Part shown: piece after piece, positions 1 to 11,200 of the stretch
How positions within the stretch are numbered: position 1 is the stretch's first letter
How the letters are laid out: the number at the start of each line of letters is the position of its first letter
NCBI GenBank assembly: GCA_947462335.1
Contig: OX381707.1
Location: 38,305,618-38,369,617 of the forward strand
Length of the DNA stretch: 64,000 nucleotides
Reading direction: 5' to 3'
Source of the DNA: Harmothoe impar
Taxonomy: Eukaryota; Annelida; Polychaeta; Phyllodocida; Polynoidae
The notes under the pieces: model-generated
Database searches by the model: none
The model's input: the letters and a program-made list of their open reading frames with translations, nothing else
Told to the model about the DNA's origin: nothing
Program-made: the position numbers and the translations under genes

Positions 1-1274
1 TTACTGCTGACTCCTCGCTATTTGTATAGAATCGGTAGAGAGATATGTTAATTTAGTGTGTCATTCTAGGGACATCATAGAAATGCATTGTGCTGAGAAA
101 CCTATTGTTACAATTTGTTTGAGGTCAAACTCTAGTTTGACTGGACTACTACGACCGGGCTGCAATGAGGTTAGCCCTGCCACCTAGTCTCATAGTTGAG
201 GGCTGGTGGGACAAGCCTGTGAGGGAGGGGGGAGGAGGTGGTAGTAATCAACTTTTCATGGTATGCAAATATCACACCGTTACATTGCCATGCCCCATCC
301 ATCCATCTATTCCCTTCAACTTGTAAAGTAATATACAAGTTAATTGTATCAGTAATTTCATAGTATATGTTGGGTTACGTAACATTATGTAATCTATCAT
401 TAACTGGATCATAATGATAATTGATAGCTGTTAAGAAATATATATAATTAGTGGTTGGTGAATTGGAAATATAGACATAGGTTGATTGGGCACTATATGG
501 TGCATGTGCTATATGAAACAGTGATTATGTAACACTAGATAATGATAATGTTTATGCATGGGGACTATACCGTCCAGGAGCCTCATGAATATTAATGAGA
601 TAACCCAAGGGAGGTGCAGTTTAGCAATAAAGAATCAGTATGTTTTAGATCAGCTTGGTGTACGTGTCACTTTATTATATATATGTAAGTCACTCCTGAT
701 TTACAAACTGCTGCTACATGCCCCACCCATGTCCAAAGTCAAATGTAATTGTAGGCGCTATACTGTGCAAGGATGAGGTCACGTAATGTACTATAATATC
801 TAAGTTGTTTAGGAGTAGAGTAGTGCTCCTAGAAGGACCATTATTGTTAGCCCTGCCCCCCCCCTCTCCCCGGGTTCTTTTATTAGGTGCAATCTACAAC
901 TTGAGTCTCCCTAATAGGTCGAGTTACATATACAGTTCAGCTACGTCATAGTGTGGGCAAACAAAGGCAACACGTGCTTAGGTAACCTTACCAAGATAGC
1001 CACACACCAGGGTCATAACACTAAAATCTATTTTTTACTATCCCAAGGATGTAGCGATACATATCTTGCACCATACAATATGATATTTTAAATGTATGTA
1101 TTTATGTGTATCTCATGAAACATATATGGGCATCTATATTTATCCAAAACTGATTGATTCAAAGTCACCCTACCTAGTGGTCACAGTCTAGTGGTATGTT
1201 TGCCCACCATACCTCTGATATAAATAGAATAATCAAGTATATGTAACTCGACCTATACACTCCACTTCTTACCA

Positions 1275-1372
1275 TTGAAAGACCTCAGTGACCACCTGAG
1301 TGTGGATGGCGCTTGATGGGGGGCTCTACTCGTCCAGAACGGTAGATGGCGTGTGCCAATTCAACTATGCTG
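1275..1372 (-). other. Candidate minus-strand exon with good splice sites
   Basis: On the minus strand CACTCCCATTGCAG precedes and CAATG|GTAAGA follows a 98-nt stretch. One frame is open for about 28 codons (SIVELAHAIYRSGRVEPPIK...) and then stops before the donor; the other two stop early. This could be a UTR or lncRNA exon of a gene upstream of the window edge. Confidence 0.2.
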
Positions 1373-1772
1373 GAACTGCAATGGGAGTGATATTTCTAGA
1401 AGCAACCACAGGTCCAACAGGTGTATGATTACACATTGTGATTTGGGACAAATAAATGGTTATGAATACAAAGGCTGACGTTGTATTGAGTGGTATCAAA
1501 TTTTATCTAGATTTATCTCATATGGACCATTCAATATATACTATATGATTATAAAGTTGTTTTTGCATGATATAATGGGACTACATTTTCGTCAACCTAA
1601 GGGCAGACACCTTACAGTTGCACTTGCAGAGGAAATGATATGACGTGCAAGTTCAAATAGCATAGTATGGGCATATTATGTTTAAGATGTATTCTGTCAA
1701 GTGACATGTGCAATTAATATAAATGAAGCTGAATTAGTCATGACTAGTTTAGAATTCATGGGGGATATACTT

Positions 1773-1965
1773 ACAAATTTGTGTGGCTCTTGGCGGCTCT
1801 GCTGAGACAATGCAACCACTGGACCTTTTGCTGTCCAGCTGAGACTGTGAAGTCAGTACACATGTAGCACATGGATCACCCTCCTCTGAACTCATAAAGC
1901 TAGTTTGGGAGTGATCATTTTGTGTCAGAGGGGAGGGGCGCAGGATTCCACTCATCACACTTGAT
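1773..1965 (-). other. Candidate minus-strand exon, unknown gene
   Basis: An open frame reads MSGILRPSPLTQNDHSQTSF, then a Ser/Thr-rich stretch to SAEPPRATQI, and ends at a consensus GTAAGT donor (just below 1773). The composition looks more like protein than its surroundings. Possible acceptor CCAATCAAG near 1965. No family recognised. No neighbouring exon continues the frame, so it may be non-coding or chance. Confidence 0.2.
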
Positions 1966-3360
1966 TGGCATATAGGAAACAATTCACATTGGAATGGTGA
2001 AGGGCAAGGGTGCCCTTTTCTTAGGCAGACGATGTGTGTTGTGTATTTATATGCTTAACAGGGGGCCCTCTTATTATAGGGGAAAGGAGGCCTAGCCAGC
2101 CCCTTCTTATGTCATTGCAAACCTTGCGACAAGTAAGCCTACAATAATATTTATCATTGCCCCATATCACCTTATTTCACTACAAAACAATTCAATGTTA
2201 ACCAACATGTTAACTTATAAAAATTGGTAAAATACATGATCACACTGAGAAGGTTATCAGGAAGGGATGGGTGCATATTCATGAGGTAAATTGACTTTTT
2301 ATTGTAAATTATGGGGCATTCCAACTGTTCTATCTCGGCTATAGTATTTCCTGAAGTCTCCGACCCCCCCCCCCCCCCCCAAGGAATAATAGCTGTTCCT
2401 GGGTGACCTGAATATTCTATAATTAGCTGGTCAGATAGGCTGCCAGCAGTACTCTGAAATGGGTACACGTCCTGTGTTAGGGGGTGGCGATTTGGTGCTG
2501 CTGAAATGGGGGGGGGGGGGGGGCTTTTTATTTGGTTTACGATTTTAGCTTGACTGTTCTTTCGTGTGGTTTCGCCCTGTCTCCACTTTCTCAACAGCAA
2601 ACAGGTTTACATGGCCTAAAGACTGGGGCAAATCCCGTGATTCCAAGGGATTTCATGTAGTAAGTCCCGGGATTTAATCACAGGATTTCCCCTGAAATCT
2701 TGCTCACAGAATCCCTAACTTCACTAAATGACTGCACCCACCAATCTGGACGGGTTGAGTGCCACAATATTAACCAAATTGTTTTGATAATTACCATACT
2801 AGGCATACAAGCCCTCTCTGAGGAATGTCTGTTTTATCAACAGATGTCGTAATATTCTTGACCCATCCTAACATAAACATAATTGGGTTGTGCCCAGAAA
2901 TTACTAAGTATAATAAGGTTAATTTAAATAAGGCAATGTTACCATCCGCAAACTTGTTAGATCTGTATGAGGATCTACATATAAAGGTACAGATTGACAT
3001 AATGTGGCAGGATATAACATATGTGGCTCCACCTGGTGGTATACATAAAAAACACAAACTACATTGATTCCGGGTCATTTGAATTACTTATACAAGATGT
3101 AGCCACATGACACTGATTCACTGTTAACTAGTTGCTATTAACACTGCTTCAATGTATTCAGGATAACAGTGAATTGCTGTAGCGTTTTACATTGGACCCC
3201 TGTAGAAAGTACATCTATTTTTTACAGTGTGGTGATTGCATTATCAGTTTTAGATTCATGTAATTGCAAAATTATCTTAACAGTCACCATGGTCATTCAC
3301 ACCAATAACACAGGAGCATATTAAATACTTCACAGTTTATGAATTATGATAATTCAGGTT

Positions 3361-3674
3361 CTATTTTTTTGTAGCAGTCTTCCTTTTCCTCTGTTTCTTT
3401 AGGGGTGTCTGTAGATCCTCAATGTCGACAGGTGTGGTCTTTTTCCTCTGTTTCTTTGGAGGTGGTTGTAGATCATCAACAGCTACAGGTGCCGTAGATG
3501 TCTTACTCTTGGTCAAATCTGGCAGAACATGCTCAACATAGAACCTGTCTAAACTATCTTTTACATGATTCCAGTAATTTATGTCAAACTTCACAGGATC
3601 TACATGAATACCCTCAGGTGTCCAAACCACAAAATCACACAAATCTACTTCTAGTAACGCCATTTGGCCTTGAA
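3361..3674 (-). pseudogene. C-terminal fragment of a YqaJ-like nuclease, probably transposon-derived
   Basis: Read on the minus strand, VQGQMALLEVDLCDFVVWTP then EGIHVDPVKFDINYWNHVKD and FYVEHVLPDL match the C-terminal part of YqaJ-type (lambda-exonuclease-like) domains found in metazoan mobile-element proteins; the Q-x-Q and D-F-x-V-W positions are typical of that fold. A Lys-rich tail with two similar DLQxPxKKQRK blocks and a stop follow. Upstream on its own strand the frame runs straight into the TACCGTAAATTC element, so the N-terminal active-site half is absent, unless an exon lies further away. Family assignment is from memory of the motif pattern. Confidence 0.5.
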
Positions 3675-3684
3675 CCTGAGTACT

Positions 3685-4293
3685 TACCGTAAATTCCCGC
3701 GTATAACCCGCATCTCGCATATAACCCGCACCCCCAACTTAGGAGAATTCTATAACCCGTTTTGGGTTTGAAAATTTCTATTTTAATACTGTTATATAGT
3801 AATAAAAACCCTCGTATAACCCGCACCCTTTAGATATAGGCATGTTTGGTATCAAATGAAAGCTGAGGCTGGTTCACGTACAACCCGCGGGTAGTACGCG
3901 AGAATTAGGCCACTCAAAAAAAAAAAATTGTTTCTCATCACCAAGCAATGAAAAATATGACGAGGGCGTTTTTTATTTAATTTTTTTTTTTTTTTACTCG
4001 GGGCAATTTACATAGGGAAATTTGGACATTTCGCGATCAATTTTCACATTTTAGTAATTTGGAGTTTATTGATCAGCAAAAGTTGTGACAATGCAAGTTA
4101 CACCTAGCTGATTGCATTGGTGACAGCATAAGCTTTAATTTGATACCAAATTTGCCAATATTTTGGCAATTTTAGCATATTTTTCATCAAAAATGTAAAA
4201 AAAAAAAAAGAAAAAGTTTTCCCCAAATCATGATTTTTATGATGCGCGCGGTGATGAGAAACAACTTTTTTTTTTTGAGTGGCCTTAACGGTA
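3685..4293. mobile_element. Inverted-repeat element (TACCGTAAATTC ends) interrupted by another element
   Basis: The left end is TACCGTAAATTCCCGC at 3685-3700, with TATAACCCGCA repeated after it (3701, 3719, 3751, 3812). The right end is split: GCGAGAATTA up to 3907, then a foreign insert, then TTAACGGTA at 4285-4293. Removing the insert and one TTA restores GCGAGAATTAACGGTA, the complement of the left end with one mismatch or so. Confidence 0.75.
3908..4284. mobile_element. Inserted element with GGCCACTC ends, TTA target duplication
   Basis: GGCCACTCAAAAAAA and TTGTTTCTCATCACC at 3908-3942 are mirrored at about 4250-4284 (GGTGATGAGAAACAA ... GAGTGGCC), an inverted repeat of about 35 bp. TTA precedes the left end and follows the right end. 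The interior is AT-rich and non-coding. It sits inside the element at 3685-4293. Confidence 0.75.
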
Positions 4294-6146
4294 TTTTTAA
4301 TTGTTTGGTGTTTTGAATGCCCAGTCGGCACCTCCGTGTCTGGGCGGCGACCGTTACCTTTGTATAGGTAGATATGGGTCAGCTTGTGACATATGGATCA
4401 ATTATGCATGGGGGATTACTTGGCTTGGCTAAATGAGAAATAGATGTATCTGACGTCTGGGTGTACTTTGATGGACATATGGATCACAAATATGTACAAA
4501 GTATTGTACTCATTATAAATAATAATGGTTATCTATATTAAAAATCATAAATCATAATTATGACGTAATTTTATGTAATAGGCCTACATTGGTTGAAGGT
4601 AAAATAAGGGGTTTTGTGGCGTGACAGCTGGACAAAAAGGACCAAAACCCAGATATGGGCAAACCCAGATGGCCCAAGTAAAACAGTTCAAAACACAAAT
4701 GGGTGCCAGGGACCATTGCTGGCCGGGTAGGCCCCTAGACCCTAATAGTAATAGGCCTATCCACCTATTGCCTTACTCCCCGACCCAAACTAGCACTCTT
4801 CTTAAAGTAGTAGCGCCCGGTGGGATTTTCCTTGCAGTACAGAGACACTTATCAGGGATAAGTGCCCGGCTAAGTCAGGGGTGGGCATATGTGAAAATCT
4901 TGGAGCCAACATGAGAATGGCTGTAGCCAAGCGAGAGAAAAGTTGCGCGGAAATTATGGTTCCCGTTAAAAATGTCATGTGATTGTGTATGCAAACGAAG
5001 CGATGTTTTGTGGGGGGCCTGGTGGATTTTCCAAAAATTATTAAAAAAATTCTGACCCCCCCCACCAATTAGGCGAAAGTTATCTCAAGCCTCCCTACTA
5101 CTTTCGAATTTTGAGAAATGCCCCCCCCCCCCCCACCGATGGCCTTTTTTCTATTATGACCCCCCCCCCCCCGCGTATATCCAGCTGGCAATAAATAATT
5201 CATAACACCAATGGGGGCAATTTCTTTCAATATCAAAATCAATACAGAAGGCAAAAAGGCAACATGTTGAACAACCCATAACAGCCATGTCAGGGGGTCT
5301 GGGGGATCCACCCAGAAATTATTGAAATGCTAGGCTTGAAATAGTGCATTCTGATGCATTTTAGCCCACAATTTTTGCTTCTGAGTTATGGCTCATGTCT
5401 TACCTACCCTATACCATTGAATGTTGGAAATTTGAGGAAAAGACTATGGGAAGTCATTTTATTTTGCTTCTGCCAAAAGAAAATTTCAGGAACCTAAAAT
5501 ATAACTAGTGCATTCAGGTAAACACAACTTATAACCGTTAGGCCTACAGTCAGTATTTTGTGAAAAGGTTGAGATGAAGTAGGCTATACCCAAATATAAA
5601 TGGCACATAATTAAGTCACAGTCAATTCCAATACTGGTATCAAAGGAAAATATATGTGACATGACCTGAGAAAATGAAACTTGGTTCACCTTGCAATAAG
5701 GTCCCTTTTCGCAGATCATGTCACATAGGCCTATATTATTTCCAAAAATAGCACTGCAAATAGGAAACATATTTGGGGTTAAAAAGTGGGAGAAGAGGGA
5801 ATGGCAGTGGTTAAAAAGGCAAGGAACATTAGCCTAGGGAGAGGAAAAGAAGAGCCAGCACCCCTGTAAGTGCACATGGCTTTGATCAGAAACCGAGCGA
5901 AACCGAAACTGGATGGTGGCGCCATCTAGAGTATAAATTTACAACTTATTTCCAAAAGTTGACACCAGATGGCAGGAGTAGTCCGACCTTGACCCCAGTG
6001 ACCTGGTCCAGTTTTATTATTTTACTGGCGGTATTTAATTGAATTCCTGCACATTTTCCAGTCAGTTCATTCTACTGCGTCTCATTGCAAATAGTTAGGT
6101 ATAAAAACTGATTTATAGTATGGTTTATTGTTTTTGAAAGGTCAGA
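4294..6146. other. Intergenic, poly(C) tracts and TAGGCCTA octamers
   Basis: Contains poly(C) tracts near 5057, 5121 and 5160 and four TAGGCCTA octamers (4579, 4752, 5539, 5726). No conserved coding sequence seen. Confidence 0.6.
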
Positions 6147-6895
6147 TGACGTCACTTGAGTCAAGGGTAGCCTACTCAATATGGCTGTCGTTGTGTTGAC
6201 ATTTTAGCGAGGCGTACACAAACGGGAACTTTAGCCGAGTTTCACCCAGAAATAGTGAGTATCCTCTAAACTACACGTTAAGATACAGGAAGGGTAATTG
6301 GTCCAACCATTATTCATCATTCTGGGGCTTACGCTAGCTTATATTTCAGCTCGTTTTGCTTTCTTTTTTCAGGATGGAAGTTGTGTTTTGGAGATCAACG
6401 TCGAGTAGCTGATCAGGGTCGGGGACGTCTATGGACTGTCGAGAAGAAGCAGTTTTGGAATGTGTATTGAGGACAAAATATCGGTCCAGCAGGGAAACCC
6501 TGTTGAACGGCTCTCAATGACCGTTGTTAGATAACCATAGGACCTATTATTTTGGGGGAGTAACTAAATAGGCGTCTGCAGCTATGATCTGACGAAAAGT
6601 CAAAGGGCACAGTGTGTTTGTGTTGGGGAATGTTTTGGTTTGGAAGTTGTCACTCACTGACCACGTGCACAGACACCAGTGCCCCAGATAATTTTAGCTG
6701 ATTTTATACCTGCATGTGCTGGCCACGTGAATAACAGGTCCTTATTTTGCATTTTATCAAACCCAAAACGATACCACTCTTCCTCAGAACGTAGACCACT
6801 TCACTATATTGTATTTTAAAGTGCACTGTCCTAGGACCTAGATCCACAGAAAGCCCAGGACAGGCAACAACAAACCCTAACAGTATTCAGTCACA
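6147..6895 (+). promoter_or_regulatory. ZRANB1 promoter and 5' leader with CRE site and probable leader intron
   Basis: A full palindromic cAMP-response element, TGACGTCA, lies at 6147-6154, about 740 bp before the start codon, followed by ATATGGC-type sequence near 6180. A GTGAGT donor at 6255 and a TTTTTTCAG acceptor ending at 6372 would remove a 118-bp leader intron. No TATA box stands out. The CRE and splice sites are read directly; that transcription starts here is inferred from position. Confidence 0.45.
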
Positions 6896-8258
6896 ATGTC
6901 TGAACTGTTAGTCTCAGGCAAAAAATGGGCCTGTGATTATTGCACATATGAAAACTGGCAAGCTAGCAAGAAATGTACCTTATGCCGTGCCCCTCGTCCC
7001 CCATTGTACATCAATGAGGCGGCACCAGCAACATCACCCCCATATGAACAGGACATCTATAAGATGGCCCCACTTGTGTCATCACCAACAACACCATCGC
7101 CAACATCATCCACATCAATGCCACCTCAAGGAACAAAAAGCCAGAGCACCACCATTTGTTCACCTGTATCGCCCACGTCACCATATGAAGCATCGCTCAC
7201 AGCATCCAGCAAGTGGGCGTGTCAAGTGTGCACCTATCTCAACTGGCCAAAATCTCTCAAATGCACCCAATGCCTGACTCCCCGACCCAAACTGGCACCG
7301 ATCGCCTCGACCACTGCCCCACCTGCTATAGTGCAGCAGGAGTCCACAAAGCCACTCAGCATCAACGTCAACATCAACGAGGGCCCGCGGACAGTTGCCG
7401 CTGGCGCAGGTTCGGGTTCTGCACGGACTTCTCCTCGCACTTCGCCAAACTCGCCTGAATCTGCGAAGGCACTCAACAATGATAAGAACCGTGCTGTGGC
7501 GGCTGCCAGTCTCAAGCCGCCTGGTAAGTGGACTTGTAAAGTGTGCACGTATGAGAACTGGCCACGGTCTTTCAAGTGCGTGCTCTGTGGCATGCAGAAG
7601 GGTCGCACCTACCTCGATCTCTCCGCTGGCTCCGATAAGACGACCAATGATGGCAGCAACCTACAACGCAGTGGAAGCAACTCTAACTTATCAAATCGCC
7701 GCTCCCCTCCATCCTCCGCTCGCAGCCCTGAAAGTATAGAGATACAGGCACTTGGCGGTGCCACTGCAGCATCACCCAATATTCTCCACCAGGAGAAGCA
7801 AGACCGCAATAAGACTCAAGACCGGCACAAACTCCAGGACGAAAGGCGCCTCCGACAGTTTCGCAATCGGTTACGCGACACAGATTGGCTATGGTTGAAT
7901 GCTTGCGAGGGTGTGGTCGAAGGCAATGCCCATGCGCTTGAAGCCTACCTGGCCCCTGGAGGTGATCCAGCCAGACAATTGACAGTGGAGGAGAGCGCCT
8001 TTCTCAATAGACCTAGTGCTTTCCAAGCTGGTTATACCCTAGTCCATCTCGCCATCAGGTTCCAACGGGAGGATATGCTAGCAGTATTGCTTTCTGCTAG
8101 TGAAATGGGAGTAAAAGGCAAGAAGCGTGTGCCCTCCCATGTCAGCCCTGATGTCGCTGCTGAAATCCTGCGGGAAATTGCTGTGTCTCTACGGCAACGC
8201 AAAGGCGACTTCCCCTGTTTCTTCCATACTGATCTCGCTACATTTTCACTACCTGCAG
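6896..8258 (+). CDS. ZRANB1: ZRANB1 coding exon 1: three NZF fingers and AnkUBD
   Basis: A single 1363-nt exon encodes residues 1-454 plus one base. It ends at CTGCAG|GTGAGT, a strong donor. The frame runs on 13 codons into the intron and then stops, which confirms the splice. It holds all three zinc fingers, which bind K29/K33 chains in this family, and the ankyrin-like ubiquitin-binding domain. The fingers are spaced by about 75-100 residues of low-complexity S/T/P sequence. Confidence 0.95.
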
Positions 8259-11200
8259 GTGAGTGTAATTTGACACTTTTTACTACATGGTTACTTTGAT
8301 ATAAACCTGACAAAGAATTTATAATTTTTTAAATTGTGCTCAGATATTTTATTGTGGTCACTGTTTGCAATGATGCAGTGATACATCTTCACAATTCCGC
8401 ATATTATCAACTACATCATACTTGAGATCGGTTTTACAGCTATGTTGTAGTTCCTGGAACCTTGCCACCTCGTATTACAAAAAAGTGCAACACTGAACGA
8501 AAAATAGCATTTGAAGGGTCTGGCTCGGCGAATATTGACCTCCTGAACAGAGAGCTGCTCAGCTTGTAGCTCTACGCGCTGCTGTGTGCACACTGTAGTA
8601 TTATGTAATAATGTCATGTGCTTTTTGTATATGGTAACCGTGGCTAACAGATGGTACAAAATACTTACTTGTCTAAAGAGGATCCGAGCATAAACTTCTA
8701 ACGATTTAACACCAGGGCCCATTGTGTCCGTCAGTCAACGTGTATTACCCCGTTTTGCTCCCTAGTGTAATTATCAGAATTCGATACCCTCTGATATACA
8801 CATGTACTCTTATAAAAAGCATTTTATGTCACTTATGTTGATAAAATCGTTGTTCTTTTTCCTATTTGAAAAAAATGTCATGATAAATGACCGTTATTGA
8901 TTTTAGATAGCAAAATCGATAGTATTAAATGGCGAAAAAGACAACAGAAAAAGCTGAGTTGACATTTTAATAGTGCTCTGCTTTTTGCTCTCATCAACAA
9001 TATTATCCATCCAACTTTCATCGATTTGCCAACAAAATGATATTTCTAATGGAGAGCATGTCGTATTGTCAGGTGATATAGTGAACACCCCTCACATTTC
9101 ACTCATTTAGTATACGAGGAAAATATATGCGTATCTCGACATATCAATAATGTGCTTTTCAAGGTTGATTTAAAACGCAGACGCCAGGGAAATATCCTGT
9201 TTCACTTTTCCTAATAAATTCTCTTTGCAATTGTTCTCATACTGTATTGAACTATCGGTTCTTGGATATAACCAAGGTCTGAAATGCTTTGTCTTACCCC
9301 TCATCCATGAGTTGAAAACTCATAGAAGTCTACAACATAGACACATTGATGGATACCCACCTCAGCTGCACCCCAAAAAATAATCTTGGAAATGATATTC
9401 TTCAAATAATCTTTCATGATCTCACGAAAAATATTGATTAACTGGGATGGTTATCAATTGTAATCAATAACAAACAACCATAAACTGACACAAAGCAAAG
9501 CTGTTGGGTTGGTTTTACCTGTAACTAAACACCTTCAGTGACCTCTGCCCCCCCCCCCCTCCGCTTAGACACATGGCCTGTCCTGGGATGGCACAGGTGT
9601 CTCCAGGCAAATCTTGGGGACCTTATAGTGTTTGTTATGAAGGCTGTTAGATATAGCAGTGTTCTATAAAGCAATTTATACTTTATGATATATTACTCTC
9701 TTTGAGTGGGCAAAAACGTGTACTGACTTTGCATCTAGATGTATGGCAAGTACTCAACATTTTTTCATCAATTTAATTTGAAACAAAATATTGAAGACAT
9801 AACCACAACCTTGATGGACATGGGCTAATATTATCTAACTCAGCCATACAAGTTAATGGGACATTAGAAAATACAGCAGCCCACTGCAACATCAGAAGAA
9901 AACAATTACGAAAGAGCCCATTAAGTCTGTTTGGTTGCCACTAGAAATAAACACGGCAATATAAAAACGGTATGATATTATCTAATAGATTAATTCATCA
10001 TGTCAATAAATATATCCAATGTATTGAAAAATAGATTTCAATAATTGGTATTAACAAAAAGTGGATGTAAAAGACATCCCTAGTGTGACATGACTGTTAT
10101 TTAAAGAACTGGTGACACGATTATTACATATTTCAATTTCTCTAACACTATTTAGACCATAACCAGTCCGTACCCTTTACATATATAAGGGTGCTGACAC
10201 TCCCACTGCAACCATACAGGTGGCCGCCACTCCCTGCACCTCCACCCACATCCAGTCCACCTGGTCTTATCAGCTCTGGCCATGTTGTGACGTCACGGAG
10301 GGCAGGCTGATTAGGGTGCCTTCCATAGAGGGGTATACTTTATATAGACATAAGTTAAAGTGTATGGTCTGTCGACTTTAAAAACAGCTTTAGGCCACAT
10401 TTTTTTGATAACTTGGATTACGGGCCCTCAGAGAAAAAAAGCTGCCCTTCAAGGGGAGCTGGGTACTAAACCTTTCCAGGGGGCAGAGGGATAAAAGGCA
10501 TGCAAAAGTCTTATTTTGGCTATCAAATGAAGGTATATTGAAAAATATTTCCAATTTCGAAGGTCTAGTTCACCCCCCCCCCCCCCCCACGGCTTGTTCT
10601 TCATTACGTCCCCCCCCCCCACCTCCCGACCTAACCTACCTATATTTTTAAGTATTACAGTTCACTGAAAAGAATAACTTATTTTGCTAGGCTTAAAATT
10701 AGATTAGAGCTGTAGGCCTATCATGAAGAGTCTGGCAGCATATCTTCAATATAGAAAATTGGAATAATATATTTAGATTGTTGAAATAGGGTTCATGCTG
10801 ATAAAATGCTTAGATTGTGTTACAATCTGTAGACCTACCTCAAAAATAGAACTACCAGTATTCAGGGCAGTAGTGATACCGTAACTCTGGTTCTAATTGG
10901 AGTATTTATGAAATTCTTTCAGATTCGGAAAGCCCAGACTACTCCTCATGTCACTGTCACGTTTCCCAAGACCCCTGTTGCATATTTATTGCGGCATCGT
11001 GACAGCTGCCCAGTCCTAATTTAACTGTGATGTGTATTCATTACAATTCTGCAGTATCACTTTAGTCAGTATCACTACAATCAATTGGTTAGAAATACCA
11101 CTAATGTGTTAAACTGTTGGGTCAATGCTGTCCAATTGATTATAGCAACCATTCAATTTTTTTTGTGTATGGGGAATCAGGAGCCCCTCCCCCCACCTCT

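Larger units (their letters stand above)
1..3360. other. Intergenic, no recognised conserved gene
   Basis: AT-rich sequence with poly(C)/poly(G) tracts at about 848, 2362 and 2509. Apart from the two weak exon candidates listed, I see no conserved protein segment on either strand. Confidence 0.6.

Noticed and set aside
6933..7739. Overlapping frames of 66-124 residues on both strands of ZRANB1 exon 1.
   Set aside because: Shadow frames of the conserved NZF-containing exon.
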